A stretch of 64,000 nucleotides of DNA from Defluviitaleaceae bacterium (GCA_009780315.1 WRAH01000010.1:1-64000), one strand, 5' to 3'. Shown: positions 42,626-52,376, counted from the first letter of the stretch. Made by a program: numbers and translations. The notes: generated by a model from the letters alone, not told the origin.

Positions 42626-43300
42626 GTGAGAAAAAAAGAAATATTTAGATTTGTTGTTTTAACGATTACATTTGCTTTAGGCGTTAGCCTTATTAGCGTT
42701 TTATTACTTATGCTCTTATTTAAGGTTTCTTTGATGGCAATAGGTGAAGATGTCCCTTTTAGTATGCAAATATTACAATTTGGCAGTCTTACATTGATGT
42801 TATTTTTGGGATATTTTGCTGGACAACAAAGAAATGAGTGTTCAGCATGTGACACTGTAAAAATAGAGCACATTTGTGTTAATGACGATGATGCTGACGA
42901 AGCAGAATCAGCTTGCATCAGTGAAGGTTGTGAGATGATAAAAAATCCTGACTTAGACGTTGTAGATAACGAAACAAGTTCTAAGGAAATGGGCTGGTTG
43001 GTCATTAGATGTATTGCGAAGTGTTCAAAAGAGTCTCTTGGAGGTATTCGGCTTATTATTCGTTCAAGAGAAACGAATGATATTGTACGCTCTGATATAA
43101 CGTGTGAACAGTTCGGAGAGTTGCGTTATCAATTGCCGGTCGGAGTATATGACATAGAGCCTGATTACGACCAATGGTATTTTGATAGCGTGCATTCAAA
43201 AGACCTGTTATGCCAATGTTGTACTGTTACTCCAAATGGTCTTACGGTAGTGAATCATGTGATTAGTTTAAAGATGTATGAGTTAGATAAGCGGTACTAA
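42626..43300 (+). CDS. membrane protein with acidic soluble domain, 224 residues
   Basis: Two membrane segments (residues about 8-32 and 46-66) are followed by a Cys-containing acidic linker and a soluble C-terminal domain of about 110 residues (GWLVIRCIAKCSKESLGGIR then YQLPVGVYDIEPDYDQWYF). It uses a GTG start with AGAGGT 5 bases upstream. It is unrecognised. The position before topB and the membrane anchor suggest a part of the element's cell-surface or transfer module. Confidence 0.55.
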   Translation: MRKKEIFRFVVLTITFALGVSLISVLLLMLLFKVSLMAIGEDVPFSMQILQFGSLTLMLFLGYFAGQQRNECSACDTVKIEHICVNDDDADEAESACISEGCEMIKNPDLDVVDNETSSKEMGWLVIRCIAKCSKESLGGIRLIIRSRETNDIVRSDITCEQFGELRYQLPVGVYDIEPDYDQWYFDSVHSKDLLCQCCTVTPNGLTVVNHVISLKMYELDKRY

Positions 43301-43365
43301 GCAATGAATAATGATTGATGAATTTACCTCAGTGATAAATTGCAAAAATTAGAAACGGAGAAAAC

Positions 43366-45513
43366 ATGTCAAACATAAAATTAGTGGTTGCCGAGAAGGG
43401 GTCTGTTGGGAAATCCATAGCCCAAGCTATTGGAGCAAAAAGCCGTAAAGATGGCTACTATGAAGGCAACGGATATATTGTGTCTTGGGCAGTTGGGCAT
43501 TTAATTGGACTTGCTCAACCAGAGGACTATGATGCCAAATACAAAAGATGGAATTATGGGGATTTGCCTATAATTCCTGAACAATATAAGTATAACCCCG
43601 GTCCAAAAACCAAAAGCCAACTAAAAATATTGGTTGAACTGATGAAGCGCAAGGACATAAGTACAATTGTAAACGCTTGCGATAGCGGAAGGGAAGGGGA
43701 GTTGATATTTCGATTGATTTATAACCATGCGGTAGCAAACAGTGCAAGTGTTGGCAAAAAAGCTACAGAGCGGTTATGGATATCCTCAATGGAAGAAAGT
43801 GCAATCATTGATGGCTTCAATAAATTAGCACCAGGCAAAGCATACGATAAGCTTTATCAAGCCGCACTATGCCGTCAACAGGCAGATTGGGTGGTCGGCA
43901 TGAACTTCAGCCGCCTGTTTTCAATAATTCATAATGCCCAGCTTCGCGTAGGTCGAGTGCAAACCCCAACCCTAGCTATGTTAGTGGAACGCGCAGAGCG
44001 TATAGCAAACTTTATCAAAGAATCATTTTACGTAGTTGAATTAGAAGGCGCATTGCCCAAAGGAGCGTTACGAACCCAACGGGAACGGCTTGATGATAAG
44101 GCTCTAGCTGATGATATTGCTGAAAAGTGCAACGGCAAAATGGCTACCGTTCAATTCATTGAAAATCAAAGAAAAAATGTATCTCCACAAAAGTTATATG
44201 ACTTAACCACACTTCAAAGAGAAGCAAACCGTCTCTTTGGTTATACAGCAAGTCAAACCTTGGAGATTGCTCAAGAACTTTATGAGAAACACAAACTACT
44301 TACTTATCCACGTACTGACTCCCGATTTCTCACAGAGGATATGGAGGTCGGGCTGCCGGCTTTAATCAAATCTACCATAGGTATGCTTCCCTATGGTGTG
44401 GCTATAAAAGTAAAAAATACTAATCCAAAGCTTGTGGTTAATAATGCCAAGGTATCAGACCATCATGCCATTATACCAACCCCATCAATCTCCACTATTA
44501 ACCCATCTATCCTTCCAGAAAAAGAGCGTAACATTCTTTTACTGGTGGCTACAAGATTTATTTCTGCCATGTCAGGTAAATACATTTTTGATGAAACCGC
44601 AGTGGTCGTAGCGTGCGAAGGTGAAATTTTCAAAACCAAGGGTAAAACGCTGGTTGAAGGAGGCTGGATGGATATAGAACGCGCTTTCTTGCTGGGTATT
44701 GGAAAAGCTCCGAGAGATGAAGGAGAGCCGCTTCCTAAGATTGAAAAAGGTATGAAGTTTGCAGCAACTACAAGTGTTCGTGAGGGCTTTACTCAACCCC
44801 CTAAACATTACACAGAAGATACACTATTATCAGCCATGGAGAATGCCGGTAGTGAAGATATGCCGGATGATGCAGAACGAAAAGGACTTGGCACACCTGC
44901 TACACGGGCAAATATTATTGAAACCCTTGTAAAAGCTGGCTTTGTAGAAAGAAAGGCAAAAAATCTTATTGCCACTGATATGGGTGTAAAGCTTATTAGT
45001 GTGCTGCCGGACAATGTTAAATCTCCAAAAATGACGGCTGAGTGGGAGTATTCCCTAAAGGATATCGAAAAAGGTAATCGTATAATGGTAGATTTTATGT
45101 CATCCCTTGGGCTTATGGTTAGAAGTACAGTTGAAAAATATCAACCCTTAGATGTATCGGGTAGTAGTGGTGGAAGCAGTGAAGCATCGCCGTTTACAAG
45201 AAATCAAGAGCCGTTGTCAGAAGAATCAATCATTGGTGATTGCCCAAGGTGCGGTAATTCTGTAGGGGAAAAGCACAAAGGATATTTTTGCTTTAACAAT
45301 GAATGTAAATTTGCATTATTTAAAGACAATAAGTTATTTACTTCACAGAAGAAAAAAATCACAAGGGATATAGCCGTTGCGCTCGTCACCATGGGTAGTA
45401 CTCAAGTCAATGGGTTTATCTCCAAGAAAAGCGGAAAGCCCTATAATGCCATGGTGATATTGGATGCTTCGGGTGATGGATGGCCGCAGTTTCGGTTGGA
45501 TTTTGTGAAATAG
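43366..45513 (+). CDS. topB: DNA topoisomerase III
   Basis: A 715-residue type IA topoisomerase. The Toprim motif is at the N-terminus (VVAEKGSVGKSIAQAIG, then ACDSGREGELIF). The active-site Tyr is in LTYPRTDSRFLT. The C-terminus has a zinc ribbon (CPRCGN ... CFNNEC) and an extra C-terminal repeat. TopB genes are a standard part of conjugative elements, where they help separate DNA. GGAG lies about 9 bases before the ATG. Confidence 0.96.
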   Translation: MSNIKLVVAEKGSVGKSIAQAIGAKSRKDGYYEGNGYIVSWAVGHLIGLAQPEDYDAKYKRWNYGDLPIIPEQYKYNPGPKTKSQLKILVELMKRKDISTIVNACDSGREGELIFRLIYNHAVANSASVGKKATERLWISSMEESAIIDGFNKLAPGKAYDKLYQAALCRQQADWVVGMNFSRLFSIIHNAQLRVGRVQTPTLAMLVERAERIANFIKESFYVVELEGALPKGALRTQRERLDDKALADDIAEKCNGKMATVQFIENQRKNVSPQKLYDLTTLQREANRLFGYTASQTLEIAQELYEKHKLLTYPRTDSRFLTEDMEVGLPALIKSTIGMLPYGVAIKVKNTNPKLVVNNAKVSDHHAIIPTPSISTINPSILPEKERNILLLVATRFISAMSGKYIFDETAVVVACEGEIFKTKGKTLVEGGWMDIERAFLLGIGKAPRDEGEPLPKIEKGMKFAATTSVREGFTQPPKHYTEDTLLSAMENAGSEDMPDDAERKGLGTPATRANIIETLVKAGFVERKAKNLIATDMGVKLISVLPDNVKSPKMTAEWEYSLKDIEKGNRIMVDFMSSLGLMVRSTVEKYQPLDVSGSSGGSSEASPFTRNQEPLSEESIIGDCPRCGNSVGEKHKGYFCFNNECKFALFKDNKLFTSQKKKITRDIAVALVTMGSTQVNGFISKKSGKPYNAMVILDASGDGWPQFRLDFVK

Positions 45514-45674
45514 AAGGGATGTAAAAGAGATTAGTCTGCAAAATGATGACTTGGAATTAAATTCATTTCAAGAAATGATAAAAATTCATCTATTTTATAG
45601 TAAGGATGCTTTTCCATTTTCACAATAACACACTTTACAATAATGATAAATATTCCAGAGGAGGATAACATTTT

Positions 45675-46280
45675 ATGAGTACTGAGACAATTCAATTTGA
45701 AAATAAACAACTATTGACTGATGAATGGTGCAATCCAAAGTATTTAGTTGAACTCGACAACTTTATGAAGTTCCCAAGAAGATCACAGGAATTACTATTT
45801 TGCTGCATGATGAAGATGGATAAATATAAAGCTTCCAGATTTATGGATGTCATAGGCATTCCGCATTATGAGGAAGTGAAAAGTCCAATAGAGCATTTGT
45901 ATCAGCTTGCAGATGACATTCTCTATTTTCACAAGAAGCATTGGATTTTTGACTCAGCATGTCCACAACATGAAATTAGGTGTGGCAATAAAAAATATAT
46001 CGTTGATTTTTTCTACTCAAATGAAGAAGCAAAAAGTATTACAGAGTATCAGGGTGACATTTATCCATATCAAGACATTCAAGTCATCGTTGAGTGTGAT
46101 GGTCATGATTTCCACCAGAAAACAAAAGAGCAAGTTATAAGAGATAATGAGCGACAAATGGCTCTGCAATTGGCTGGGTATGATGTAATTCGTTTTAGCG
46201 GTTCTCAAATATATACCAATCCGCTGAAGTGCGTGAAAAATGTTTATGACTTTATAGAGACCAAGCTAGGCTTATCTTGA
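45675..46280 (+). CDS. DUF559/Vsr-like endonuclease-fold protein
   Basis: A 201-residue protein. The C-terminal half has the PD-(D/E)XK/Vsr-like pattern: IVEYQGDI-like TEYQGDIYPYQDIQVIVECD, then GHDFHQKTKEQVIRDNERQM and VIRFSGSQIY. It could be a repair or restriction-type nuclease. AGAGGAGG lies about 9 bases before the ATG. It has no methyltransferase partner nearby. The first 100 residues are unrecognised. Confidence 0.7.
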   Translation: MSTETIQFENKQLLTDEWCNPKYLVELDNFMKFPRRSQELLFCCMMKMDKYKASRFMDVIGIPHYEEVKSPIEHLYQLADDILYFHKKHWIFDSACPQHEIRCGNKKYIVDFFYSNEEAKSITEYQGDIYPYQDIQVIVECDGHDFHQKTKEQVIRDNERQMALQLAGYDVIRFSGSQIYTNPLKCVKNVYDFIETKLGLS

Positions 46281-46336
46281 ACGGATGAAAAGATTTTATG
46301 AGTAAAGGCATCTAATGAAAATGAAGCGGTGATTAT

Positions 46337-47311
46337 ATGGATTTTATAAGGGAAATTTTAGCCTTTGAGCGGTGGCTCTATACAAACCATCTGCCGCCAA
46401 TCTCCCAATTGATTTGGTATAAACTTTTTATGCTTTGCAATGGTGCGGGTTGGCCGGAATGGGTCGTTGTGGAGAATGCTGCACTCATGGCACAAATTCA
46501 CCTTAGCAACAAGGCTTCGTTTATTGGTTATCGTGATAAATTGCTTGAGTGCGAGCTTATCGAATATCAAAAAGGTCGTAAAGGAAGCCCTAATAGGTAC
46601 AAAATGTGTTCATTGATAGGAGAAGAAAATAGGTACGAATTAAAACCCCAAATGATACCTAAAACCGCACTCCAAGCAATACCTGAGTCAATACCCGACG
46701 CAAACAGGTACGAATTGGAACCCCAAGCCATACCTGAGACCGTACTCCAAACAGTACCTAAACCAATACCCCAAATAATACCCAAACCAGCACTCTTATA
46801 TAAAGATAAATATAAAGAAAACAAAAACCTATTTATCGTTGTTGACGATAACAGCACAGACAGGTACGAATTGGAACCCCAAATAATACCTGAAACTGTA
46901 CCCCAAAATAGTCAAAACTCGGTTACATCTGTAATTGACCAATATGGTGGTGTAATACAGCACGTTCAAGCCCATTATCATAAACTCATGGGAAATATGC
47001 TTAGTCCAACTGCATACATGGAAATTGCAGATTTCTTAAATTCCGGAGTTGAATCACAGCTTATGTGCCGTGCAATTGATATCAGTATTGATGCAAATGT
47101 GCGGAATTGGGCATATGCAAAAAAAGTTATCAACACGTGCATTTCCCAAGATATATTGACTTTGGTGCAGTATGAAACTCATGAAGCCAATAGAAAAGCC
47201 TTAAAAATGCGAACAAATGGAGGTGTAAACTCATATGCAGGAAATGGCAGCCATTATCAATTCGATAAATCAAACAACCCATACCAAAACATTCGCAGTG
47301 GAAAGCTGTAA
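46337..47311 (+). CDS. DnaD-like replication initiator with internal repeats
   Basis: A 324-residue protein. The N-terminal winged helix (residues 5-85, FIREILAFERWLYTNHLPP) resembles phage replisome organisers. The middle has a Pro-rich repeat: RYELKPQMIPKT, RYELEPQAIPETV and RYELEPQIIPETVPQ, each followed by more IP units. The C-terminal part (residues about 205-275) is DnaD-like (YGGVIQHVQAHYHKLMG to VRNWAYAKKVIN). It loads the helicase with the DnaC-like protein that overlaps it. Confidence 0.75.
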   Translation: MDFIREILAFERWLYTNHLPPISQLIWYKLFMLCNGAGWPEWVVVENAALMAQIHLSNKASFIGYRDKLLECELIEYQKGRKGSPNRYKMCSLIGEENRYELKPQMIPKTALQAIPESIPDANRYELEPQAIPETVLQTVPKPIPQIIPKPALLYKDKYKENKNLFIVVDDNSTDRYELEPQIIPETVPQNSQNSVTSVIDQYGGVIQHVQAHYHKLMGNMLSPTAYMEIADFLNSGVESQLMCRAIDISIDANVRNWAYAKKVINTCISQDILTLVQYETHEANRKALKMRTNGGVNSYAGNGSHYQFDKSNNPYQNIRSGKL

Positions 47312-48185
47312 CGCTGACGCTGAATTGCTTGTTGCAAGAATGATAACCATTGGCGCAAAAGCTGACTTTAGTAATGCTATAGGACGTTGCCCTAACTGTG
47401 ACGAACCACTGCAAGCAGATAAAGAAATCTTAGGTGTTATGCGTCGTGTGCCTATTATTTGCAAATGCCGTGTGGAAGCGCAACTTCGTGATGCAGAGCG
47501 GGATAAAACTGCAGAGCAACAAAGACGGCTAGATAGGTTTCGTGTGTATTCACTCATGGATAAGCAGTTTAGTCATTCTACTTTTGAAAATTGGGAGCTT
47601 AGAGCTGATAACCAAAAGCTATATGATTTTGCAAAGGGATACTGTGAAAATTGGGACACCATGTTTGCAAATAATAGAGGTGTTTTACTACATGGCAAAT
47701 CTGGCAATGGAAAGACTTATGCTGCATTTTCAATAGCCAACGAGCTTTATAAAATGGGCAAAGCAGTCCTTGCAATATCCATTTCACGAATTTTAGAAAT
47801 TATCAAAGACAGCTACAACAAGCACGGTGATATAGGTGAAATTGAAATACTTAATATTCTTAACGAAGCCAGTTTGCTTATTCTTGATGACCTTGGCGTG
47901 GAGTATAAGACTCCTTGGGTGTATGAGAAGCTTTATAGCATTATAGATATACGTTACCGGGCAAGAAAGCCTGTTATCATTACAACCAATCTTTCTCCAG
48001 ATGAACTGATGCGTAATTTATCCATAATTGATATGAGAAATGGTATTTACGATAACACAGGTAGGATTTATAACCGTATTATTGAGATGTGTACCATGTT
48101 AGAAGCAACAGGAGATAGCTGGCGTATTCAAAAGGCAGAGGATAATCAAGATGCATTGTATCGGGATTTGAAATGGAATGATTAA
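47235..48185 (+). CDS. DnaC/IstB-like helicase loader ATPase
   Basis: A 316-residue AAA+ protein. A Cys-type zinc motif lies at the start (CPNCDEPL ... CKCR). Walker A is GKSGNGKT, Walker B LLILDDLGVE and sensor ITTNLS. AATGGAGGTG lies 10 bases before the ATG, which is inside the DnaD-like gene (77-base overlap). DnaD-like and DnaC-like proteins form the replication start pair of the element. Confidence 0.88.
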   Translation: MQEMAAIINSINQTTHTKTFAVESCNADAELLVARMITIGAKADFSNAIGRCPNCDEPLQADKEILGVMRRVPIICKCRVEAQLRDAERDKTAEQQRRLDRFRVYSLMDKQFSHSTFENWELRADNQKLYDFAKGYCENWDTMFANNRGVLLHGKSGNGKTYAAFSIANELYKMGKAVLAISISRILEIIKDSYNKHGDIGEIEILNILNEASLLILDDLGVEYKTPWVYEKLYSIIDIRYRARKPVIITTNLSPDELMRNLSIIDMRNGIYDNTGRIYNRIIEMCTMLEATGDSWRIQKAEDNQDALYRDLKWND

Positions 48186-48208
48186 CCAAAAGTAAAGGAA
48201 TAAGAAAT

Positions 48209-48415
48209 ATGAGTTTTAAACATGCTGAAAGCGTTGATTTATGTATTACTAATGGTTTCTTAGTGATTACAATTGCTGTTGTAGAATTTTGCAAACTACA
48301 ACTCAATACTATAATTAAATCATTCGAAATCGGACTTGCCTATCGTGACAAAAAACCTCGAAAACGCTTATCTAGCGTTTTCGAGGGTCACTCTGTCAAG
48401 ACCGTTTCTCATTGA
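48209..48415 (+). CDS. small ORF, 68 residues
   Basis: Not recognised. It has a hydrophobic centre (ITNGFLVITIAVVEF) and a weak AAAGGA site upstream. A perfect hairpin lies in its 3' end (48356-48386), which suggests the open frame may be chance or a real small membrane peptide with a terminator in its coding end. Confidence 0.3.
   Translation: MSFKHAESVDLCITNGFLVITIAVVEFCKLQLNTIIKSFEIGLAYRDKKPRKRLSSVFEGHSVKTVSH
48356..48386 (-). terminator. minus-strand terminator with no known upstream gene
   Basis: A perfect 13-bp stem (CCTCGAAAACGCT / AGCGTTTTCGAGG) with TTTTTT on the minus strand only. Confidence 0.7.
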
Positions 48416-48454
48416 TTTCATATAGTTGTTATACAAGGTTGTAAGGAGGCTTGA

Positions 48455-50134
48455 ATGAACCGTGAAGAAATTAAGGAATATATCGCTGCAAAAAAAATAA
48501 ATGAGCGATATTATGCAACTAGAAAGTTGAAGGCAACAGTCGCTATAAATTTTACCTGTCTTGTTTTATCTGTATTCTCCACAATTTTGATACTACCTAT
48601 ACAAGTGATACTACCTATACAATCAGCAGAATACGCTACCCAGTTTGAAAGGATTTTTTCGATTGTAATAATTTTTTTGCCAAGTATATATGCAGTAATG
48701 GGAACGATAGCCCTATTATTTCATCCGAGAGATACTCATGAAATACATGTAATCACATTCATTGCAAATACAGCTAATGCATTTTCATATTTCTTCTCCA
48801 CCCTACTACTACTATACTTAGGGCAGAGAGGGGTATTGATTATGTTAGAGTACACTAGCAGTGTTTCTGAATTTGTAGTCGTTACAACATCAATTCTTGG
48901 TTTAATTGTTATAGCAATTTCGCACTTTTTTAGATATCAACAAGCAAGTATGCTGGGAATACCGCTGAAAGTTACAATGCAGCAAAATGCACATGAAATA
49001 ATCGACCTGCTCGTTTTGGTTTTTCTGATTGGCGTTGTTGGGATTATTGTGCCGCCTGCAATAATGTTGTCAAATATGGTTATAGATTATGGGATACCAC
49101 TGATAATGATTTCAGTAACTGTAGGTATATGTACTGCATGGAGTCGTTTATTTAATATTTCGCAAATAGAGAGAAAAGGGTTAAATTTTTTCTTCTTAAT
49201 TTTTGTAACTATCCTAGCTTTAGCTTCTGCAATCTTATTTATTTGGTTTTATGTTGATTTGCAGAATGCATCTTTTATGAAGTCGCTTACAGTGGTAACT
49301 ATGCTTAGTATTCCAACGCTTATTATTTATAGTTACTTGATTTTTATGATATTTTGTCTCGGATGTGTTATATCACGGAGAATATATGACCAAAGACAAA
49401 TATTTGACAAATATAAAACACCTATGACCGTATGTATTGATGAAACGCTTTATCTTGTAGCCATGAGGCATACTAAAGAAAAGTGGATACTGATTCCGTG
49501 TGAAATTGTTGAGAATCATCTTGGATTCAAAAAAGGTGAATTTATTATAAGAAGCCTAGATGAATTAACAATACAACAGCGTAAGTATGAAGGTATCATA
49601 AAATTAGGCGATAAGATACGTGAAAAATCTATTTTATCAAGCATTATTCAACTAATCATGGGTAAAATTCTAGTCTTGATAGTCAATGTGGGTTGTTTTT
49701 TACCATTGAAATGTATTAAAAAAAGTGGTAACTATCAGCTCTCACATACCTTTCAACGAAGAATACGAAACGGGCATGTTTTCATCATGTGGGTAAAGCC
49801 ATCACGAAATTTTCCGGATAATCCATTTGTAAGTCCTGTAATCTTAAATGAAAATAACAATACAAAAGGTAAGCATATTAGCATTGCGAATGGTGTTTCA
49901 TATTGTGTTTCTGTTAAGTCACAAAAGGAAGGTAGGTTTAAGCGAAAGAAAGTAGTAATAGATGCAGAGGTAAATATAGCCATCCATCGTATAAAAACAG
50001 GTGTATGGATTATGTCGTATCCACTGGTTAATGTTACACCTCCGTATCAAATACACTTTACAGATGCCAAAACGGTATATCGTTCAGGGTTTTGGATAAA
50101 CAGCGATATAGATAGGTTAATATCGTTAGAGTGA
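48455..50134 (+). CDS. polytopic membrane protein A, 559 residues
   Basis: Eight or more membrane segments in residues about 30-320, then a soluble C-terminal domain. The block KTPMTVCIDETLYLVAMRHT followed by KEKWILIPCEI is also in the 422-residue protein B at 50618. The function is unknown. GGAGG lies about 9 bases before the ATG. After its TGA the same frame stays open for 60 more codons (50135-50314), which may be lost coding sequence. Confidence 0.65.
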   Translation: MNREEIKEYIAAKKINERYYATRKLKATVAINFTCLVLSVFSTILILPIQVILPIQSAEYATQFERIFSIVIIFLPSIYAVMGTIALLFHPRDTHEIHVITFIANTANAFSYFFSTLLLLYLGQRGVLIMLEYTSSVSEFVVVTTSILGLIVIAISHFFRYQQASMLGIPLKVTMQQNAHEIIDLLVLVFLIGVVGIIVPPAIMLSNMVIDYGIPLIMISVTVGICTAWSRLFNISQIERKGLNFFFLIFVTILALASAILFIWFYVDLQNASFMKSLTVVTMLSIPTLIIYSYLIFMIFCLGCVISRRIYDQRQIFDKYKTPMTVCIDETLYLVAMRHTKEKWILIPCEIVENHLGFKKGEFIIRSLDELTIQQRKYEGIIKLGDKIREKSILSSIIQLIMGKILVLIVNVGCFLPLKCIKKSGNYQLSHTFQRRIRNGHVFIMWVKPSRNFPDNPFVSPVILNENNNTKGKHISIANGVSYCVSVKSQKEGRFKRKKVVIDAEVNIAIHRIKTGVWIMSYPLVNVTPPYQIHFTDAKTVYRSGFWINSDIDRLISLE

Positions 50135-50313
50135 AAAGAAACTGTTACTATAAACAGTTGTAATGCGCACTATTTCAAATTAGAACATCTTAATCCAGTA
50201 AATATATTTTGTAATGCAAGTGTTGCAATTCTGGAACAATCGGGTGATGAGTGTAAGATTCATCTTAAAGCGTTAGACAATTATAAAATTTCAGATAAAG
50301 GAGACAAAACAAC

Positions 50314-50586
50314 ATGAACAAAACATTACTACCATTGGGAAGCATCATTATCCCCAAAGAGGGTGAAAAGAAGCTTATGATTATAAGTAGGGTAACGCAC
50401 ATAGAAGGTCACGGTATTTTCGACTATACCCTTGGTTTATGGCCCGAAGGATATATTGATGAAGAACAAATTTACTTCCTAAATCATGAAGATATTGAAA
50501 GAATAGTTCATCAAGGTTACTCGGATGCGGAAGACATGGAGATTGTACTTAAATTGAGTGGGTTGACGGAGGATGATTTCATGTAA
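50314..50586 (+). CDS. DUF4176 protein
   Basis: A 90-residue protein with the DUF4176 pattern: LPLGSIIIPKEGEKKLMIIS, then DYTLGLWPEGYI and FLNHEDIERIV. DUF4176 proteins are often encoded with type VII secretion and LXG toxin loci. No WXG100, EccC or LXG protein is in the window. AAGGAG lies about 10 bases before the ATG. It lies between the two paralogous membrane proteins. Confidence 0.8.
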   Translation: MNKTLLPLGSIIIPKEGEKKLMIISRVTHIEGHGIFDYTLGLWPEGYIDEEQIYFLNHEDIERIVHQGYSDAEDMEIVLKLSGLTEDDFM

Positions 50587-50617
50587 ATCATAATATTATA
50601 GAATAGGAGTGAACAAA

Positions 50618-51883
50618 ATGAGAATGAGATATGAAAAATCCGAGGAATTTTACTATACTAAATCTCGCCCCTATCTAGGGAAAAGAAAATTTATTAACAA
50701 CTATCTACCTTGGATTTTTTACTTAATAGTTTACATGATTAATTTATTTCATATTTTGCCTCAGATAGGGGCACGGATAGGGATTATATCGCTCATAACC
50801 TTTGGGAGAAACCCACTTTTTATACTGATGATTTTGAGTGGAGCAATAGCCATATGTATGTTCATGTTATTTATTGGTTGGCGAGTCGATGAGTATAATC
50901 ATTATGTTTGTAAATATGATTGCACTCCCAGTCGTACTGCATCAATGACTGTGCTAATTGTAATTACGTATTTCGTATTCACTTTATATGTAGTATACTT
51001 GCTCATAGAGGTGGTGGGTATTATTCAGAATTTAAGTGAATTTATGACTATACTGAGTGACAGTACTTTTATTGCAGTTGTGGCGATGGGGTTTGTCTCT
51101 GCATTATATACAAGTTTATTGAGATTGCTTCAAGCTGAAGGTGTTTATAGTATTCATGTAGGTCTGACATATAGCAGACCTATAGACTACTTTTTGGACT
51201 TTATAATTATAAATTTATTGTTAGGTTGTGGTGTAATATTTCCTTTTATATTAAATAATATGGCGGTTGCATTTCCAAACGAGTTTCCTTGGGATGGTCT
51301 GATTGTAAATTTACTCTTAGCAAATGCAGTCACCATAATATATATGCTTTGGAGTATGTGTAAAGAAAGGACAATCGGGTTGAAAGTGATTTGCTTTATT
51401 ATAGGTTTTATTGGTGTGGTGCTAACGACTATGTCGGTATTGCATTACACCTTGGGGGAAGATATATCTAATCATCCCATATTAGAAAATATTTTGTTTA
51501 TAGCCACTATCATACATGCTTTTTTTATATTTATATTTGCTGTGATGTATACAATAATAAAAGCATTTAGAGGCAAATGGATAACAAAGACTCAAACAGC
51601 ATTGATAACCTATATAAAGAACATAGATGGTGACGATATACCACATTTAATCACTATGAGAAGTACAGAATCAACATGGATTATTATGCCATGTCAGCCA
51701 ATACCTAATGAGAATCAAGTCATTGATAATAAAGAAAATAATCTACTCATTTTTACACTTGCATTTGACCCCAGTAGATATTTAGTACGTAGCTTAGAAG
51801 GGTTACAAGTTGAGGAAATTGTATGCGATAAACTTATACAAAAAAAGGTTAAATACCAGCAGTCGATAGAAAGGAATAAATAA
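50618..51883 (+). CDS. polytopic membrane protein B, 421 residues
   Basis: About eight membrane segments in residues about 25-320, then a shorter soluble tail. The tail block TALITYIKNIDGDDIPHLIT then MRSTESTWIIMPCQPI and RYLVRSLEGLQVEEI matches protein A, so A and B are paralogs. ATG 50618 has AGGAG 8 bases upstream. It has no recognised function; with DUF4176 between, a secretion or immunity role is possible. Confidence 0.65.
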   Translation: MRMRYEKSEEFYYTKSRPYLGKRKFINNYLPWIFYLIVYMINLFHILPQIGARIGIISLITFGRNPLFILMILSGAIAICMFMLFIGWRVDEYNHYVCKYDCTPSRTASMTVLIVITYFVFTLYVVYLLIEVVGIIQNLSEFMTILSDSTFIAVVAMGFVSALYTSLLRLLQAEGVYSIHVGLTYSRPIDYFLDFIIINLLLGCGVIFPFILNNMAVAFPNEFPWDGLIVNLLLANAVTIIYMLWSMCKERTIGLKVICFIIGFIGVVLTTMSVLHYTLGEDISNHPILENILFIATIIHAFFIFIFAVMYTIIKAFRGKWITKTQTALITYIKNIDGDDIPHLITMRSTESTWIIMPCQPIPNENQVIDNKENNLLIFTLAFDPSRYLVRSLEGLQVEEIVCDKLIQKKVKYQQSIERNK

Positions 51884-51920
51884 TTCTGAAAAATGATACA
51901 ATGCAACCTATGATATTGAG

Positions 51921-52046
51921 ATGGTGATAAAAGTAAGCCAATTTACAGAAGAGGATGATTTTTTGGAGCAGGAAGATGGATGGCATTGGTTTGAAAACTC
52001 AAATCGTGACAATATAGATATGGCTTACACAATACAAATATCATAA
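51921..52046 (+). CDS. small acidic ORF, 41 residues
   Basis: Reads MVIKVSQFTEEDDFLEQEDG at the start. It has no clear ribosome binding site and is unrecognised. It ends 24 bases before a strong terminator, which fits a short final gene of the unit. Confidence 0.3.
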   Translation: MVIKVSQFTEEDDFLEQEDGWHWFENSNRDNIDMAYTIQIS

Positions 52047-52070
52047 TAGTCGCTCATCTTATATGCTAGG

Positions 52071-52111
52071 AAACAACCCCCGACCGAAATCAATTGGTCG
52101 GGGGTTGTTTA
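52071..52111. terminator. terminator between convergent units
   Basis: Stem AACAACCCCCGACC / GGTCGGGGGTTGTT with a 10-base loop; T residues on both sides. Confidence 0.85.
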
Positions 52112-52135
52112 CGATGAATGTACAAGGATTAACGA

Positions 52136-52291
52136 CTAGTTCCCTATTGCCAATCCACCACTCCATGGGTCTGGACATACACTCACATTCAAAGAGGGGC
52201 AAACTGTATTGCACACATTTGAGCAAACCGACGGGCAAACCGACTGGGTTTCCATCATGTCACAACACATACCTTGAATTAAATAATCCAT
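52136..52291 (-). CDS. 51-residue Cys-rich peptide, candidate thioether peptide precursor
   Basis: GGAG is 8 bases before the ATG. The N-terminal part is MDYLIQGMCCDMMETQS. The core region is CPSVCSNVCNTVCPSLNVSV and then CP, which gives five cysteines spaced C-x3-C-x3-C-x3-C-x7-C; a Gly-rich tail ends it (WSGGLAIGN). There is no signal peptide. It lies directly after a radical SAM/SPASM gene on the same strand. Regular Cys spacing is the hallmark of sactipeptide and ranthipeptide substrates. The exact family is not recognised. Confidence 0.78.
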   Translation of the reverse strand: MDYLIQGMCCDMMETQSVCPSVCSNVCNTVCPSLNVSVCPDPWSGGLAIGN

Positions 52292-52376
52292 TTGACATTC
52301 TCCTTTCTATAGATTTATATAATAGACAAAGTCTATCATTTAATAAAAAAGTAAATTATACTTTTCAATAAGTGCT

